Assembly (NCBI GenBank): GCA_017626325.1 | Contig: JAGAIZ010000038.1 | Coordinates: 1 to 52,452 of the forward strand | DNA length: 52,452 nucleotides | DNA from: Lachnospiraceae bacterium | GTDB lineage: Bacteria; Bacillota; Clostridia; Lachnospirales; Lachnospiraceae | Reading direction: 5' to 3' | Shown: in pieces, positions 9,254 through 17,999 of the stretch | How positions within the stretch are numbered: the first letter of the stretch is position 1 | How the letters are laid out: every line of letters starts with the position of its first letter | The notes under the pieces: model-generated | Database searches by the model: none | What the model was told of the DNA's origin: nothing | The model's input: only the letters and a program-made list of their open reading frames with translations | Position numbers and translations under genes: made by a program

Positions 9254-9487
9254 TTACACACAAATATCAACGATTATGATATCCGGCCCAATCTGCTTGA
9301 TATCTTTGTAGCAGATGACATAATCCGATTGACTGCCGAACAGTCCGCACCATTTATTGTCCCCCGGAATAATCAGCTTAAAAATCTGTCCGGTACACTC
9401 GTCAAATTCAAAATCACATACTTTGCCCAATTTCTGGCAGTTTTTCAGATTGATAACTTCCTTCTTCTTTAATTCCGAAAAAAGCAT
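9254..9487 (-). CDS. YlmC/YmxH family PRC-barrel protein
   Basis: The protein has 77 residues and begins MLFSELKKKEVINLKNCQKLG, followed by a PRC-barrel fold with the typical GKVCDFEFD and IVPGDNKWCGLF-like strands, as in YlmC/YmxH. These proteins are annotated as sporulation-related because of their position beside sigG and ftsZ in Clostridia and Bacillus; their biochemical role is not established. GGAGAGG lies five bases before the ATG. The start region is buried in alternative RNA hairpins (see 9484-9541). Confidence 0.88.
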   Translation of the reverse strand: MLFSELKKKEVINLKNCQKLGKVCDFEFDECTGQIFKLIIPGDNKWCGLFGSQSDYVICYKDIKQIGPDIIIVDICV

Positions 9488-9541
9488 AGGAACCTCTCCG
9501 GGCTTTTTATTATCCTATGCATAAGCCCGTATAAGGTTCCT
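9484..9541 (-). promoter_or_regulatory. Mutually exclusive hairpins overlapping the ylmC start codon
   Basis: Structure 1 pairs AGGAACCT (9534-9541) with AGGTTCCT (9488-9495), and inside it CGGGCTT (9523-9529) with AAGCCCG (9500-9506). Structure 2 pairs GCATAGGA (9513-9520) with TCCTATGC (9484-9491) and is followed by TTTTTT, which looks like an intrinsic terminator that includes the ylmC ATG. The two share bases, so only one can form. It could simply end transcription of the upstream gene, or act as a switch. Confidence 0.5.
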
Positions 9542-9557
9542 GTCCTTCTCTTTCCAT

Positions 9558-10613
9558 CTACTGTACTGTGACATAATCCTGAAAAACATATCCTGTAGAG
9601 CCGTCCTCGAGTCTGATCTCATACCAACTGCCGTCTCCCGCGCTTCCATAACACTCGTATGTCTCTCCGGCCTTGGCCACCTTAAGGATATTCGTTCCCG
9701 AGGTGCTCGGATTATCGCGGACGTTGACGTTGTCTACGATTGTCAGTGTATATACGGCATTGTCCCCATCTGCGGAGGGTTCCGCTTCTTCCTGTCCGCT
9801 ATCCTGCGCCTGCTCCTGCTGCTCCTCTTCCTGTACCTTTTCATAATTCTTCGGAACATACTGCTGGTACAAATGATATCCCAGTATGGCTACCACCACG
9901 AGAAGAACGCAGCCGATCACCGCCGTCATAATCGTAATGACATCTACGCTTTCTTCCTCATCGTCGTCATCCCAATCGTCTTCGTTCCAGTCGTCTTCCT
10001 CCCAATCTTCGTCTTCCCAGTCATCTTCCTCACGATAAACCGGTCTCTTCTTCCTGGGAGGCTCCGGAACGGCTTTCTTTTTCTTAGGAGGCTCCGGCGC
10101 TCTTCTGACCGTGCCTTCCTGAGAAGCCCTGCTCTTAGCATGACCGGTCGTACCTAGGGAAGATCTGGGTTTCTCCTGACCGGATGAACCCTGCGAAGCC
10201 GTGCTCCTGCTCTGTCCGGTCGCGCTCTGGGAAGGTCTGGATTTCTTCTGACCGGGTGAGTTCTGGGAAGGTCTGGGTTTCTCCTGACCTTCGTTCTCCT
10301 TCCGTCCGCTTTCCTGCGCTCCGGCAGACGGCTTCTTACGCACCGCACCCTGCTCTGCTCTGATCTTTTTCTCCGTCTCTGAAAGAATATTTCTCTCTAT
10401 CGCCTCAATCGGAATATCCAAGGTCTCTTCCGGGACCTGCTGTGCCTTTTCGGAAGCTTCTATCAGCCTGCCGCACTTATGACAGAACTTCGTTCCCTCG
10501 CGAAGTACCGCGCCGCAATCCGGGCATCTCTTTTCCTTTATAACTTTGGTACCGCACCTGGAACAGAATTGATCCGTGTCCAGCAGATGGGCGCCGCATT
10601 TTGCACATATCAT
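9558..10613 (-). CDS. Zinc-ribbon membrane protein with extracellular SH3b domain
   Basis: The protein has 351 residues. The N-terminus has two zinc ribbons: CAKCGAH...CSRCGTK at residues 3-22 and CPDCGAV...CHKCGRL at about 30-50. A basic, low-complexity region follows with five 12-residue repeats of the type GQEKPRPSQNSP (about 105-165), then a strongly acidic Asp/Glu/Trp tract, one membrane helix near 230-250 and a C-terminal SH3b domain with VNVRDNPS. The topology is therefore cytoplasmic zinc ribbon and exported SH3. Function is unknown; envelope sensing is a guess. The upstream gap to the divergent sigG is 216 bases. Confidence 0.8.
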   Translation of the reverse strand: MICAKCGAHLLDTDQFCSRCGTKVIKEKRCPDCGAVLREGTKFCHKCGRLIEASEKAQQVPEETLDIPIEAIERNILSETEKKIRAEQGAVRKKPSAGAQESGRKENEGQEKPRPSQNSPGQKKSRPSQSATGQSRSTASQGSSGQEKPRSSLGTTGHAKSRASQEGTVRRAPEPPKKKKAVPEPPRKKRPVYREEDDWEDEDWEEDDWNEDDWDDDDEEESVDVITIMTAVIGCVLLVVVAILGYHLYQQYVPKNYEKVQEEEQQEQAQDSGQEEAEPSADGDNAVYTLTIVDNVNVRDNPSTSGTNILKVAKAGETYECYGSAGDGSWYEIRLEDGSTGYVFQDYVTVQ

Positions 10614-10829
10614 ACGTATCTCACCTCATTACGTTTCTAATATTTTATCTATGCACGTATTCCTCTACTAATGTATCAAAAAACTTCTGGTTTGTAAAAT
10701 GATAACCACAGTTTTTCATAAATTTTTGCAGTCAGGAGAAATGCCGGACAATCATGAATAATTCCGGCCCAATCGCACATCCTTGATAGAAAGGTTATTC
10801 ATTATAAACTACGAAAGGCTGGTAAATCT

Positions 10830-11609
10830 ATGATACAGGGTAAAGTAGAAATCTGCGGCGTCAATACCTCCAGGCTGCCGCTGCTTAAAAATGCAGAAAA
10901 GGAAGAATTATTTAAGCGGATCAGCGACGGCGACGACGACGCCCGCAAAGAATATATTAACGGCAACCTCCGCCTTGTATTAAGCGTTATCAAGCGTTTT
11001 CATTCCAGCAATGAGAACGTGGACGACCTCTTTCAAATCGGCTGTATCGGTCTGATTAAAGCAATTGATAACTTTGACAGTTCGTTAAATGTAAAATTTT
11101 CCACTTACGCTGTTCCGATGATTGTGGGAGAGATCAGACGTTACCTTCGGGACGCCAACAGCATCCGCGTTTCCCGCTCCCTTAAGGATACCGCGTACAA
11201 GGCAATCAGCGCCAGGGAACAACTGACCCGCCGGAATTCCAAGGAGCCCACCGTAACCGAAATCGCCGAGGAAATCGGTGTCTCCAAAGAAGATATCGTC
11301 TACGCTCTGGACGCCATCCAAAGCCCCATGAGCCTCTACGAGCCGGTCTATACAGACGGCGGCGACACGCTCTATGTGATGGACCAGATCAGCGACAAGA
11401 AGAACCGCGAAGAGATCTGGGTCGAGCATATCTCCTTAAGCGAGGCAATGAAGAAGCTCACCGAACGGGAAAATGAAATCATCTCCCTGCGCTTCTTCGA
11501 AGGCAAGACGCAGATGGAAGTCGCCGATAAGATCGGCATCTCACAGGCACAGGTATCGCGGCTTGAGAAGAACGCGCTAAAAACCATGCGCATGTATCTG
11601 ACCGCGTAG
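10830..11609 (+). CDS. sigG: Sporulation sigma factor G (forespore)
   Basis: The protein has 259 residues. The N-terminus KVEICGVNTSRLPLL is diagnostic for SigG, which drives late forespore genes. Region 2 includes NLRLVLSVIKRF and DLFQIGCIGLIKAIDNFD, region 3 IRVSRSLKDTAYKA, and region 4 a helix-turn-helix MEVADKIGISQAQVSRLEK. It is on the plus strand, whereas ftsZ, spoIIGA and sigE are on the minus strand; in most Clostridia sigG follows sigE in the same direction. Upstream, GAATA and CATCCTT at 17-bp spacing loosely resemble a sigma-F/G promoter, but this is weak. Confidence 0.95.
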   Translation: MIQGKVEICGVNTSRLPLLKNAEKEELFKRISDGDDDARKEYINGNLRLVLSVIKRFHSSNENVDDLFQIGCIGLIKAIDNFDSSLNVKFSTYAVPMIVGEIRRYLRDANSIRVSRSLKDTAYKAISAREQLTRRNSKEPTVTEIAEEIGVSKEDIVYALDAIQSPMSLYEPVYTDGGDTLYVMDQISDKKNREEIWVEHISLSEAMKKLTERENEIISLRFFEGKTQMEVADKIGISQAQVSRLEKNALKTMRMYLTA

Positions 11610-11682
11610 CCGCATCCTGCGCAAGCAACAGCTAAGGACCGGAGCACCCGCCTGAAACGCGCGCCGCCGGGCGTACGCTGGA

Positions 11683-11722
11683 ACAGGGCAGACGCGGCTC
11701 ACATAAGCCGCATCCGCCCTGT
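11683..11722 (+). terminator. Two-tier terminator hairpin after sigG
   Basis: ACAGGGC pairs with GCCCTGT and an inner GCGGCT pairs with AGCCGC across a six-base loop. The following CATCTTTC is only moderately U-rich. It is the likely end of the sigG transcript. Confidence 0.6.
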
Positions 11723-11770
11723 CATCTTTCATGTATATTGATTCCTTTCAGCCTGATCAAACATATGTAA

Positions 11771-11959
11771 TTGCAAAACTCCTTCATCATTGTTGAAATT
11801 GTACAAATTGTATAACCAACACAGCCGCGCTTTCGCTCCGTTCCAGACGCAACGGATACTAGGCTCGAAAAGACCTCGCCAAGTACCGGCGTCTTCCAAG
11901 GGGCTGCTTATGGTTATGCAATTTGCACAATTAAAGTTAAGTTGTGACGAGTTTCGCAA
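11771..11959. repeat. About 190-nt imperfect palindrome between sigG and the HD-GYP regulator
   Basis: The outer arms of about 48 bases (11771-11817 and 11912-11959) are imperfectly complementary, with a core match of 21 of 24 between 11794-11817 and 11912-11935. The interior keeps pairing: CAGCC/GGCTG, AGACGC/GCGTCT and CGG-TACT-type arms close around an apex near 11870. The fold would be a long rod, compatible with a structured RNA (6S-like in shape) or a miniature inverted-repeat element. A 10-bp direct repeat CATATGTAAT at 11762-11771 and 12001-12010 brackets a larger region. I see no protein gene in 11723-11981. Confidence 0.45.
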
Positions 11960-11981
11960 ACGTCTATGATAAGGCAGCGTG

Positions 11982-13976
11982 TCACCCAAAATTGGCGACG
12001 TCATATGTAATCGTAATATCCTTACCGCCGTACAATTTGAAGTAATTCTCCACGATTCGATCCGTTACCACACTAATGTTCTCTCTCTGCGTGCCTAACA
12101 ATACCACCAGAAACTGCGAACTGCTGTATCTTGTTCCTACGTCCACGCCGCGCAGCGACTTACAGATGGCCTGTTCCATACACTGCATGGCGATCTCCAT
12201 ACGCTCCAGCTTGATCTCACTGCCATCTGAAGAGAACAGGGTAAACAGCAATAACTGCGTCGCCTGATTGCTTCTCTGCGACAAATGCGCAACGAAATCA
12301 TAGATATGTTCGAACTCGCCGTAATCTACCTGGAAAGCGCCTTCATAGGTCTGGCGTTTCTGTATGATATCAATTACTTTCTGCAGATCATTCTTGGACT
12401 GTTCCGGCGTACGCACCATACCGTTGCTTTGATAGAAGCCATAACGGATTTCCGCATTCTGCTTCACGTGGTATAACGCCTTATCCGCCCTCTGATACAA
12501 CTCTTCGTACTCGTTGCCGTCTACGCCGGATATACTGATACCGATGGACAACTGGGTTTCCTTTAGAAGCTCCACTTCTTCCTGTTTTCTGGCAAATGCG
12601 TCCAGAATCTCGTTCACCTTTTCAACGGCCCCGTCCCTGTTCTTCATTCCTTCTATGTAATACAGGAATTTGTCGCCGCCGGTTCTGCACACCGTATCCT
12701 TGCCGCACACCTCGCGCAGAACATCCGCCGTCATCTTCAATGCATAATCGCCCGCCAGATGTCCGTGCTCTTCATTGATCTGCTTAAAGTGATCCAGGTC
12801 AATAATCATCAGACTGCCGCCCCGCACGCGGAGACTGTTCGATATATCATGTTCTCCCTTACGTTTGCTGAGCACTCCTGTAAGATAATCCGTGGAGGCA
12901 TCCAGAATACTCTCGTTCCCCATAACTGTGCCGTAAATATTATCGCTGCCAAAAATAGGAGACGCCATATCGTCTTCGGGCATCCACGCCTGCTCCAGCG
13001 CGCCCTCTTCTATCAATCCAATAAAAATATCGACCAGATCCGGATCCCACTGGGTCCCCTTACCCTTACGCAATTCCTCCATAACGAAATCATCACGGAG
13101 CCTTCTGCGGTAGACACGATTACTCGTCATGGCATCATAAGAATCCACAAGTCCGATCACTCTTGCAATCAGCGGGATCGATTCGCCCTTAAGTCCTTCC
13201 GGATACCCTTTGCCGTCATAGCGCTCATGGTGATATTTCGCGCCCACGCTCACATTCGGGAACATCTTAAAATCCTTCAGGATCTCCGCTCCCATGATCG
13301 TATGTCCCTTAATCAGCCGAAACTCCACATCCGTCAGCCGAAACGGCTTATTCAGCACCGCGTCCGGCACGCCGATTTTGCCTACGTCATGCAGCATCGC
13401 CACATAATAGATATTCTGTATCTCTTCCTCGGACCATCCCAGCCTTTGCGCCAGTATTTCAGCATATGCGGCTACCCTCATGGAATGTCCTTTGGTATAA
13501 TCGTCTTTCGCATCCACCGTATTGGCAACCGTCATGATCGCCTGAATCGTGATGCGTTCCATTTCTTTCGTCTTTTCATCCAGCCTGCGCTGCAGATCAC
13601 GACGATATCCGTCCAGCTCCAGCGTACTGTTAATACGGCTCAACATGATCTGCGGTTCGAACGGCTTCGTGATAAAATCACACGCCCGCATGCGGAAGCA
13701 TTCCACCTCCGTCTCCGAACTGCGGTCCGCTGTCAGGAAGATAACCGGAATCTTGCACCAGTGCGCATCTGCCTGCAGCGTCTTCATAAAATCAAATCCG
13801 CTGATCTCCGGCATATTGATATCCAGAAGAATCAGATCCGGAACATGTCTGTCCAGATATTTATAGGCCTGTTTCGCAGAATTTACCGCTACAACCTTAT
13901 ATTTATCCCCCAATAAATTCTGTGCTGTTGATAATGTTAACCGGTCGTCGTCCACAATTAAAATTATTTTTTTCAT
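11982..13976 (-). CDS. Response regulator with HD-GYP and degenerate GGDEF domains
   Basis: The protein has 664 residues. An N-terminal receiver domain (phospho-acceptor Asp52 in LLDINMP) is followed by an HD-GYP phosphodiesterase domain at about 140-330, with MLHDVGKIG and HHERYDGKGYP intact. A GGDEF domain at about 375-525 follows, then a further region to the C-terminus without a recognised family. The GGDEF signature reads GGDKF, so cyclase activity is doubtful, while the HD-GYP half should hydrolyse c-di-GMP. GAGGG lies three bases before the ATG. No partner kinase is adjacent. It lies between sigE and the palindrome, in the place where sigG is usually found. Confidence 0.88.
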   Translation of the reverse strand: MKKIILIVDDDRLTLSTAQNLLGDKYKVVAVNSAKQAYKYLDRHVPDLILLDINMPEISGFDFMKTLQADAHWCKIPVIFLTADRSSETEVECFRMRACDFITKPFEPQIMLSRINSTLELDGYRRDLQRRLDEKTKEMERITIQAIMTVANTVDAKDDYTKGHSMRVAAYAEILAQRLGWSEEEIQNIYYVAMLHDVGKIGVPDAVLNKPFRLTDVEFRLIKGHTIMGAEILKDFKMFPNVSVGAKYHHERYDGKGYPEGLKGESIPLIARVIGLVDSYDAMTSNRVYRRRLRDDFVMEELRKGKGTQWDPDLVDIFIGLIEEGALEQAWMPEDDMASPIFGSDNIYGTVMGNESILDASTDYLTGVLSKRKGEHDISNSLRVRGGSLMIIDLDHFKQINEEHGHLAGDYALKMTADVLREVCGKDTVCRTGGDKFLYYIEGMKNRDGAVEKVNEILDAFARKQEEVELLKETQLSIGISISGVDGNEYEELYQRADKALYHVKQNAEIRYGFYQSNGMVRTPEQSKNDLQKVIDIIQKRQTYEGAFQVDYGEFEHIYDFVAHLSQRSNQATQLLLFTLFSSDGSEIKLERMEIAMQCMEQAICKSLRGVDVGTRYSSSQFLVVLLGTQRENISVVTDRIVENYFKLYGGKDITITYDVANFG

Positions 13977-14025
13977 TCGCCCTCACACTTATAGTCAGCT
14001 CTATCCCATATTCTGATTTAACCAT

Positions 14026-14045
14026 ATTTGTGCGATATCACAAAT
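14026..14045. repeat. Short inverted repeat between sigE and the regulator gene
   Basis: ATTTGTG and CACAAAT flank a six-base loop CGATAT, in the 113-base gap between the sigE stop and the regulator start. There is no U-run, so it is more like an operator than a terminator. Confidence 0.3.
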
Positions 14046-14089
14046 AATACGATTATTTATTTATATTATATGGCAATATATTGTAAAAA

Positions 14090-14827
14090 TCAATTCTCTT
14101 TACTCATCTCCTTCTTCAATCTGCGCATAATTTTCTTCTCCAGTCTCGAGATATAAGATTGTGAAATACCTAACATTTCAGCCACCTCTTTCTGGGTCAG
14201 TTCTTTTCCATCCGCGTTCCCCAGTCCAAAGCGCAGTCTGATAATCGTCTGCTCCCGCTCGGACAGCTTGGCAATCGCCTTGATCAGAAGCTTACGCTCC
14301 ACCTCATTCTCAAGATCTTTATAAATAACATCCTCATCTGTTCCCAGAATATCTGACAAAAGCAGCTCGTTGCCATCCCAGTCCACATTCAGCGGTTCGT
14401 CAATCGACACCTCCATCTTATGCTTGCTGTTTCTTCTTAAGTACATTAAGATTTCATTCTCAATGCAGCGCGACGCATACGTCGCAAGCTTAATATTCTT
14501 CTCAGGGTTAAAGGTATTAATAGATTTGATTAGCCCTATCGTTCCGATAGAGATCAGGTCCTCCACTCCCACTCCTGTATTATCAAATTTCTTGGCTATA
14601 TATACTACCAGTCTTAAATTATGCTCTATCAGTATCGATTTCGCTTCGTCCGCATATTCCGTACCCAGATCGCTGATGATCTCGTTCTCCTTCTCGCTCT
14701 CTAACGGCGGCGGCAATACCTCTGCGCCTCCTATGTAATGTATATCTCCCTGAGACATAAGAAACTTTGCGTCCTTACGCACCATTTTAAACTGGATTTT
14801 CCCGGGGATTGCCACTTTTAGAACCAT
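14090..14827 (-). CDS. sigE: Sporulation sigma factor E precursor (mother cell)
   Basis: The protein has 245 residues. The N-terminal pro-sequence of about 25-30 residues leads to [12 protein letters not shown], the hallmark of pro-sigma-E. Region 2 contains [13 protein letters not shown] and [19 protein letters not shown], and region 4 ends in a helix-turn-helix ([19 protein letters not shown]). Cleavage by SpoIIGA activates it in the mother cell. It starts 11 bases after the spoIIGA stop codon, so the two form one unit. Sigma-E activity is relevant to the split PBP gene, because SpoVD in B. subtilis belongs to its regulon. Confidence 0.97.
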   Translation of the reverse strand: MVLKVAIPGKIQFKMVRKDAKFLMSQGDIHYIGGAEVLPPPLESEKENEIISDLGTEYADEAKSILIEHNLRLVVYIAKKFDNTGVGVEDLISIGTIGLIKSINTFNPEKNIKLATYASRCIENEILMYLRRNSKHKMEVSIDEPLNVDWDGNELLLSDILGTDEDVIYKDLENEVERKLLIKAIAKLSEREQTIIRLRFGLGNADGKELTQKEVAEMLGISQSYISRLEKKIMRRLKKEMSKEN

Positions 14828-14838
14828 TTTACTTCCTC

Positions 14839-15651
14839 CTAGTTTTCTAATAACCGGGGGTGCAGTATCATCTGATACGCGCTCTCTTCTGAGATTCCCG
14901 CATTACAAATCGCGACAATAACATGCTCTTTACTTACCTGCTGTCCGCAGTTCTCAATGATGATTCCCGGAAGTTCATAAGCGTGCAATATCCCTCTGTC
15001 CCTGCCTACGCTCCGATAGGGTACGATGTGATATCTCTCCGGACTGAAACAGGAAGATAAAGTCTGCGCCAGTTTCTCACTGATGACGCTGACCGGCCTG
15101 CCGTTTACAGGCTCCGCCAGGTGATTGCCGGTATCCACCAGCGCTTTTACCCGGATCTCCTGCCGCAATGCCGGAACATAAATCCTCACTGTCCTAAGAC
15201 AGCTCTCTTTTCTGTTCTGCATCCGTTTGATCGTCTGATAAAGGATAATATATGCCAAATACCCTGTTACAATCGTCAGAAGCAGGCTGCCTGTTCCCTT
15301 TAGAATCATTCTCATACGGTTTAGAAGCCATATCATAACGCCTCCCCAAAAAAATCCACAGCACCCCATTACAAGACTACTATGAATCAGCTTCTTTCCG
15401 CTATGTTCTCTGTAAGTAATACGCAGCATTCCCATACTGACAGGTATGGCGCTTATCATCAGACGGATTCCGATCGTACTGACCGGTATCATCATTACCA
15501 TACAACTCATTCCAGCTCCCGCTATCGCCCCTGCCCAGATTCTTCTATGCGTGGCAGTACATCCAAGAATCCGGCCCGCCAGCGACAACAAGTACAAATT
15601 ACTTGTAAGCTGCAGGAGAAAAATACTGTCAATATATAATTTGTAATACAC
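14839..15651 (-). CDS. spoIIGA: Sigma-E processing peptidase SpoIIGA
   Basis: The protein has 270 residues. The N-terminal half has about five hydrophobic membrane segments, and the C-terminal half an aspartic-protease-like domain with the active-site triad Asp173-Thr174-Gly175 in ALVDTGN. The family cleaves pro-sigma-E at the sporulation septum after a signal from the forespore. The start codon is GTG, six bases after GGAGG. It lies directly upstream of sigE and downstream of the ftsZ terminator. Confidence 0.95.
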   Translation of the reverse strand: MYYKLYIDSIFLLQLTSNLYLLSLAGRILGCTATHRRIWAGAIAGAGMSCMVMMIPVSTIGIRLMISAIPVSMGMLRITYREHSGKKLIHSSLVMGCCGFFWGGVMIWLLNRMRMILKGTGSLLLTIVTGYLAYIILYQTIKRMQNRKESCLRTVRIYVPALRQEIRVKALVDTGNHLAEPVNGRPVSVISEKLAQTLSSCFSPERYHIVPYRSVGRDRGILHAYELPGIIIENCGQQVSKEHVIVAICNAGISEESAYQMILHPRLLEN

Positions 15652-15675
15652 AATTCACCTCCGTGCTTCTGTTAT

Positions 15676-15710
15676 ATTATAGAAAAAGCGGGATAAATAT
15701 TCTGTCGTAA
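15676..15710 (-). promoter_or_regulatory. Candidate spoIIGA promoter with a Spo0A-box-like sequence
   Basis: A perfect TATAAT occupies 15676-15681 on the minus strand, with a poor -35. The plus strand at 15701-15710 reads TCTGTCGTAA, close to the Spo0A box TGTCGAA. In B. subtilis the spoIIG operon is driven by sigma-A with Spo0A, so the layout fits, but the -35 to -10 distance was not resolvable here. Confidence 0.4.
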
Positions 15711-15750
15711 TCAGGAAGCCTTTCTATTATTTTTGCAGACAGATAGCAAC

Positions 15751-15777
15751 AAAAAACCACAGGATATTCTCCTGTGG
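15751..15777 (-). terminator. Intrinsic terminator of ftsZ
   Basis: CCACAGGA and TCCTGTGG pair perfectly around a five-base loop, followed by TTTTTT on the minus strand, 26 bases after the ftsZ stop codon. It separates the dcw unit from spoIIGA. Confidence 0.88.
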
Positions 15778-15802
15778 CTTCTGATAACCTGATTTGCACT
15801 TT

Positions 15803-17029
15803 CTATTTACTTCTCAGAAAATCGGGAATTTTCAGGGATTTCTCTTCTACCGAACTCTTAATATCTCCCGTTCTGTTAATACCGCTGATCGGCTTAAGCT
15901 GCTGCTGTCCAACTGCATGTCCGCCCGTGGACGAAGCCGTGATCGGCTGCTTTAAACCAACATTCGCATTCGTAAAGCTTCCCAGTCCCGCGCTTGCCGT
16001 TCCTATCGCAGATTTACCCTGCAGAGAAGTGGGCGTTATGTATCCGCTCTTAAAACCAAGACCGCTCTGCCTTGCCGCTTTCTCTTCAATACCGGTCGCA
16101 ATAATGGTAATATTGCAGGTATCTGTCATATTAGCGTCATACATCGCGCCGAAGATAATATTAACGTCGTCGCCGGTAAGCTCCTGCACATAGCTTGCCG
16201 CATCGGAAGCATCCGCCAGAGAAATATCGCCGGATACGTTGATGATAACATGAGTAGCGCCGGAAATCGTGGTCTCCAGAAGCGGGCTCTCCACAGCCAT
16301 CTTAACTGCTTCGCTCGCCTTATCATCACCCTTACCGGAGCCAATGCCGATATGCGCAATTCCCTTGTCCTTCATAACCGTCTGGACATCGGCAAAATCC
16401 AGATTAATAACAGAAGGTACGTTGATCAGATCCGTAATGCCCTGCACCGCCTGCTGCAGTACTTCGTCCGCCTTCTTCAAAGCATCCGGCATGGTTGTCC
16501 GTCTGTCAACAATCTCTAATAATTTATCATTCGGAATGACAATCAAAGTATCTACATTATCTTTGATCTTCTCAATTCCCATAAGCGCATTGGTCATACG
16601 CGCCTTCGCCTCAAAACGAAACGGCTTCGTCACAACGCCTACTGTCAGGATACCCATATCCTTGGCAAGCTTCGCCACAACGGGCGCTGCTCCCGTACCG
16701 GTACCGCCTCCCATACCGCACGTAACAAATACCATATCGGCGCCCTTCAAGGCTGCCGCTACCTCTTCCGAACTTTCCTCCGCCGCTTTCTCGCCAATCT
16801 CAGGCTTGGCGCCGGCTCCCAGTCCCTTGGTCAGCTTCTCGCCGATCTGCAATAAAGTGGGCGCCTTACATAACTGCAATGCCTGCTTATCGGTATTAAT
16901 ACCGATAAATTCAACTCCGTCTATTTCTTCGTCAATCATTCTATTCACAGCGTTATTGCCTGCACCGCCGACACCGACTACGATGATTTTAGCAGCAGAC
17001 TCCGCATCATTCGACTTAATCTCAAGCAA
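15803..17029 (-). CDS. ftsZ: Cell division GTPase FtsZ
   Basis: The protein has 408 residues. It shows the N-terminal [13 protein letters not shown] loop, the tubulin signature [10 protein letters not shown], the T7 synergy loop NLDFADV and a C-terminal interaction peptide KIPDFLRSK after a variable linker. FtsZ polymerises into the division ring. The start codon is TTG, seven bases after GGAGG. It ends the cell-wall cluster and has its own promoter candidate upstream as well as a terminator downstream. Confidence 0.98.
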   Translation of the reverse strand: MLEIKSNDAESAAKIIVVGVGGAGNNAVNRMIDEEIDGVEFIGINTDKQALQLCKAPTLLQIGEKLTKGLGAGAKPEIGEKAAEESSEEVAAALKGADMVFVTCGMGGGTGTGAAPVVAKLAKDMGILTVGVVTKPFRFEAKARMTNALMGIEKIKDNVDTLIVIPNDKLLEIVDRRTTMPDALKKADEVLQQAVQGITDLINVPSVINLDFADVQTVMKDKGIAHIGIGSGKGDDKASEAVKMAVESPLLETTISGATHVIINVSGDISLADASDAASYVQELTGDDVNIIFGAMYDANMTDTCNITIIATGIEEKAARQSGLGFKSGYITPTSLQGKSAIGTASAGLGSFTNANVGLKQPITASSTGGHAVGQQQLKPISGINRTGDIKSSVEEKSLKIPDFLRSK

Positions 17030-17070
17030 GGTGATTCCTCCTTCTGTTCCCGCATAAACTCATATAGATT

Positions 17071-17098
17071 ATCATATAATTATTTTCCCAAATTCGCA
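17071..17098 (-). promoter_or_regulatory. Candidate sigma-A promoter of ftsZ
   Basis: TTGCGA, a 16-bp spacer and TATGAT lie in the 104-base gap between divIB and ftsZ, about 45 bases before the start codon. It would give ftsZ expression independent of the interrupted upstream operon. Confidence 0.5.
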
Positions 17099-17133
17099 AC
17101 CCATTTTTTTGATTTTGTATTTATTTTCCAGTT

Positions 17134-17985
17134 TTAGTCCTGTTCAAAACTGTAAGATCTGGTATCTTCACTATACTCCCGCATATCCAGTGTTCCGCTT
17201 TTATCCGCCAGATCCGGCAGAATATACTGCAGCTTCATGATCTTCTCATCTATATCTGCGCTGTCCCCCAGAGAAACCCGCGCATCGCCGAATACAAGCG
17301 TCACCTGATAGTCCGAATCAAAATAGATCTTGTCTGCGGATAAATTATACTTGTCCAATTGCTGTGTGATATTCAGGATCTCGTCAAACACTTCCGGTTT
17401 CTCCACCGGCAGAGGCTCGTGCAGAATCACATGATCAAACTGAAGCCCTGTCACCTGCGGAATCCCCTGGGTTTCTTCCTCAGAAGTTTCCACCACAATA
17501 CCATCCTTGTCAAAATACACATAGCGCCCCAGATAAGTGACATAGCCTGCCAGCGCTTTCTCATACACTGTAATGCGGATCGTATCCTTCGCCTCAATCG
17601 CCACGTCCATTGTCTGGATAAAAGGGATATCATCGATTCCTTTGTCCCTGTATTTCAGTGATAACAGCAGGGAATTGCTGCCGTACCGGCCCCCCATGAC
17701 CATTTCTATAATCTCTTCATTCGTATAATGAATGTTGCCTTCCACATGCACCGTTGTAACGGTATAATTCGTAATGATATACAGATACCCGCCGATTAAC
17801 ACAGCCAGAAGAAGGGCAAGCGTTACCCCGAGAATAAGAATCCTTTTGGATTTTCCAAATCTTACTTTCTCATGCCCGGCTTCCTTTTTATTACTGCCCT
17901 TCTTAGATGGAACGGTATTATCTTTAACCAGTCTCAGACCCGGATTTTTCTTCTTCACTTTCCTGACCGTTTTATTACTGCTCAT
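17134..17985 (-). CDS. divIB: Cell division protein DivIB/FtsQ
   Basis: The protein has 283 residues: a basic cytoplasmic N-terminus, one membrane helix (about residues 48-70), a POTRA domain starting at TVTTVHVEGNIHYTNEEI and a beta domain ending near residue 275. DivIB links early and late division proteins through the FtsL-DivIC complex and the septal PBP. GAGG lies seven bases before the ATG. It is located between murA and ftsZ as in many Firmicutes. FtsQ is the equivalent name in other bacteria. Confidence 0.92.
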   Translation of the reverse strand: MSSNKTVRKVKKKNPGLRLVKDNTVPSKKGSNKKEAGHEKVRFGKSKRILILGVTLALLLAVLIGGYLYIITNYTVTTVHVEGNIHYTNEEIIEMVMGGRYGSNSLLLSLKYRDKGIDDIPFIQTMDVAIEAKDTIRITVYEKALAGYVTYLGRYVYFDKDGIVVETSEEETQGIPQVTGLQFDHVILHEPLPVEKPEVFDEILNITQQLDKYNLSADKIYFDSDYQVTLVFGDARVSLGDSADIDEKIMKLQYILPDLADKSGTLDMREYSEDTRSYSFEQD

Positions 17986-17999
17986 CCGTAAACCTCTTG

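Noticed and set aside
11729-12004. Open frame of 91 codons on the minus strand
   Set aside because: It lies across the palindrome and overlaps the end of the HD-GYP regulator. The translation follows the inverted repeat and looks non-coding.
12759-13916. Open frame of 385 codons on the plus strand
   Set aside because: It is the shadow of the HD-GYP/GGDEF regulator on the other strand, with no recognisable protein sequence.
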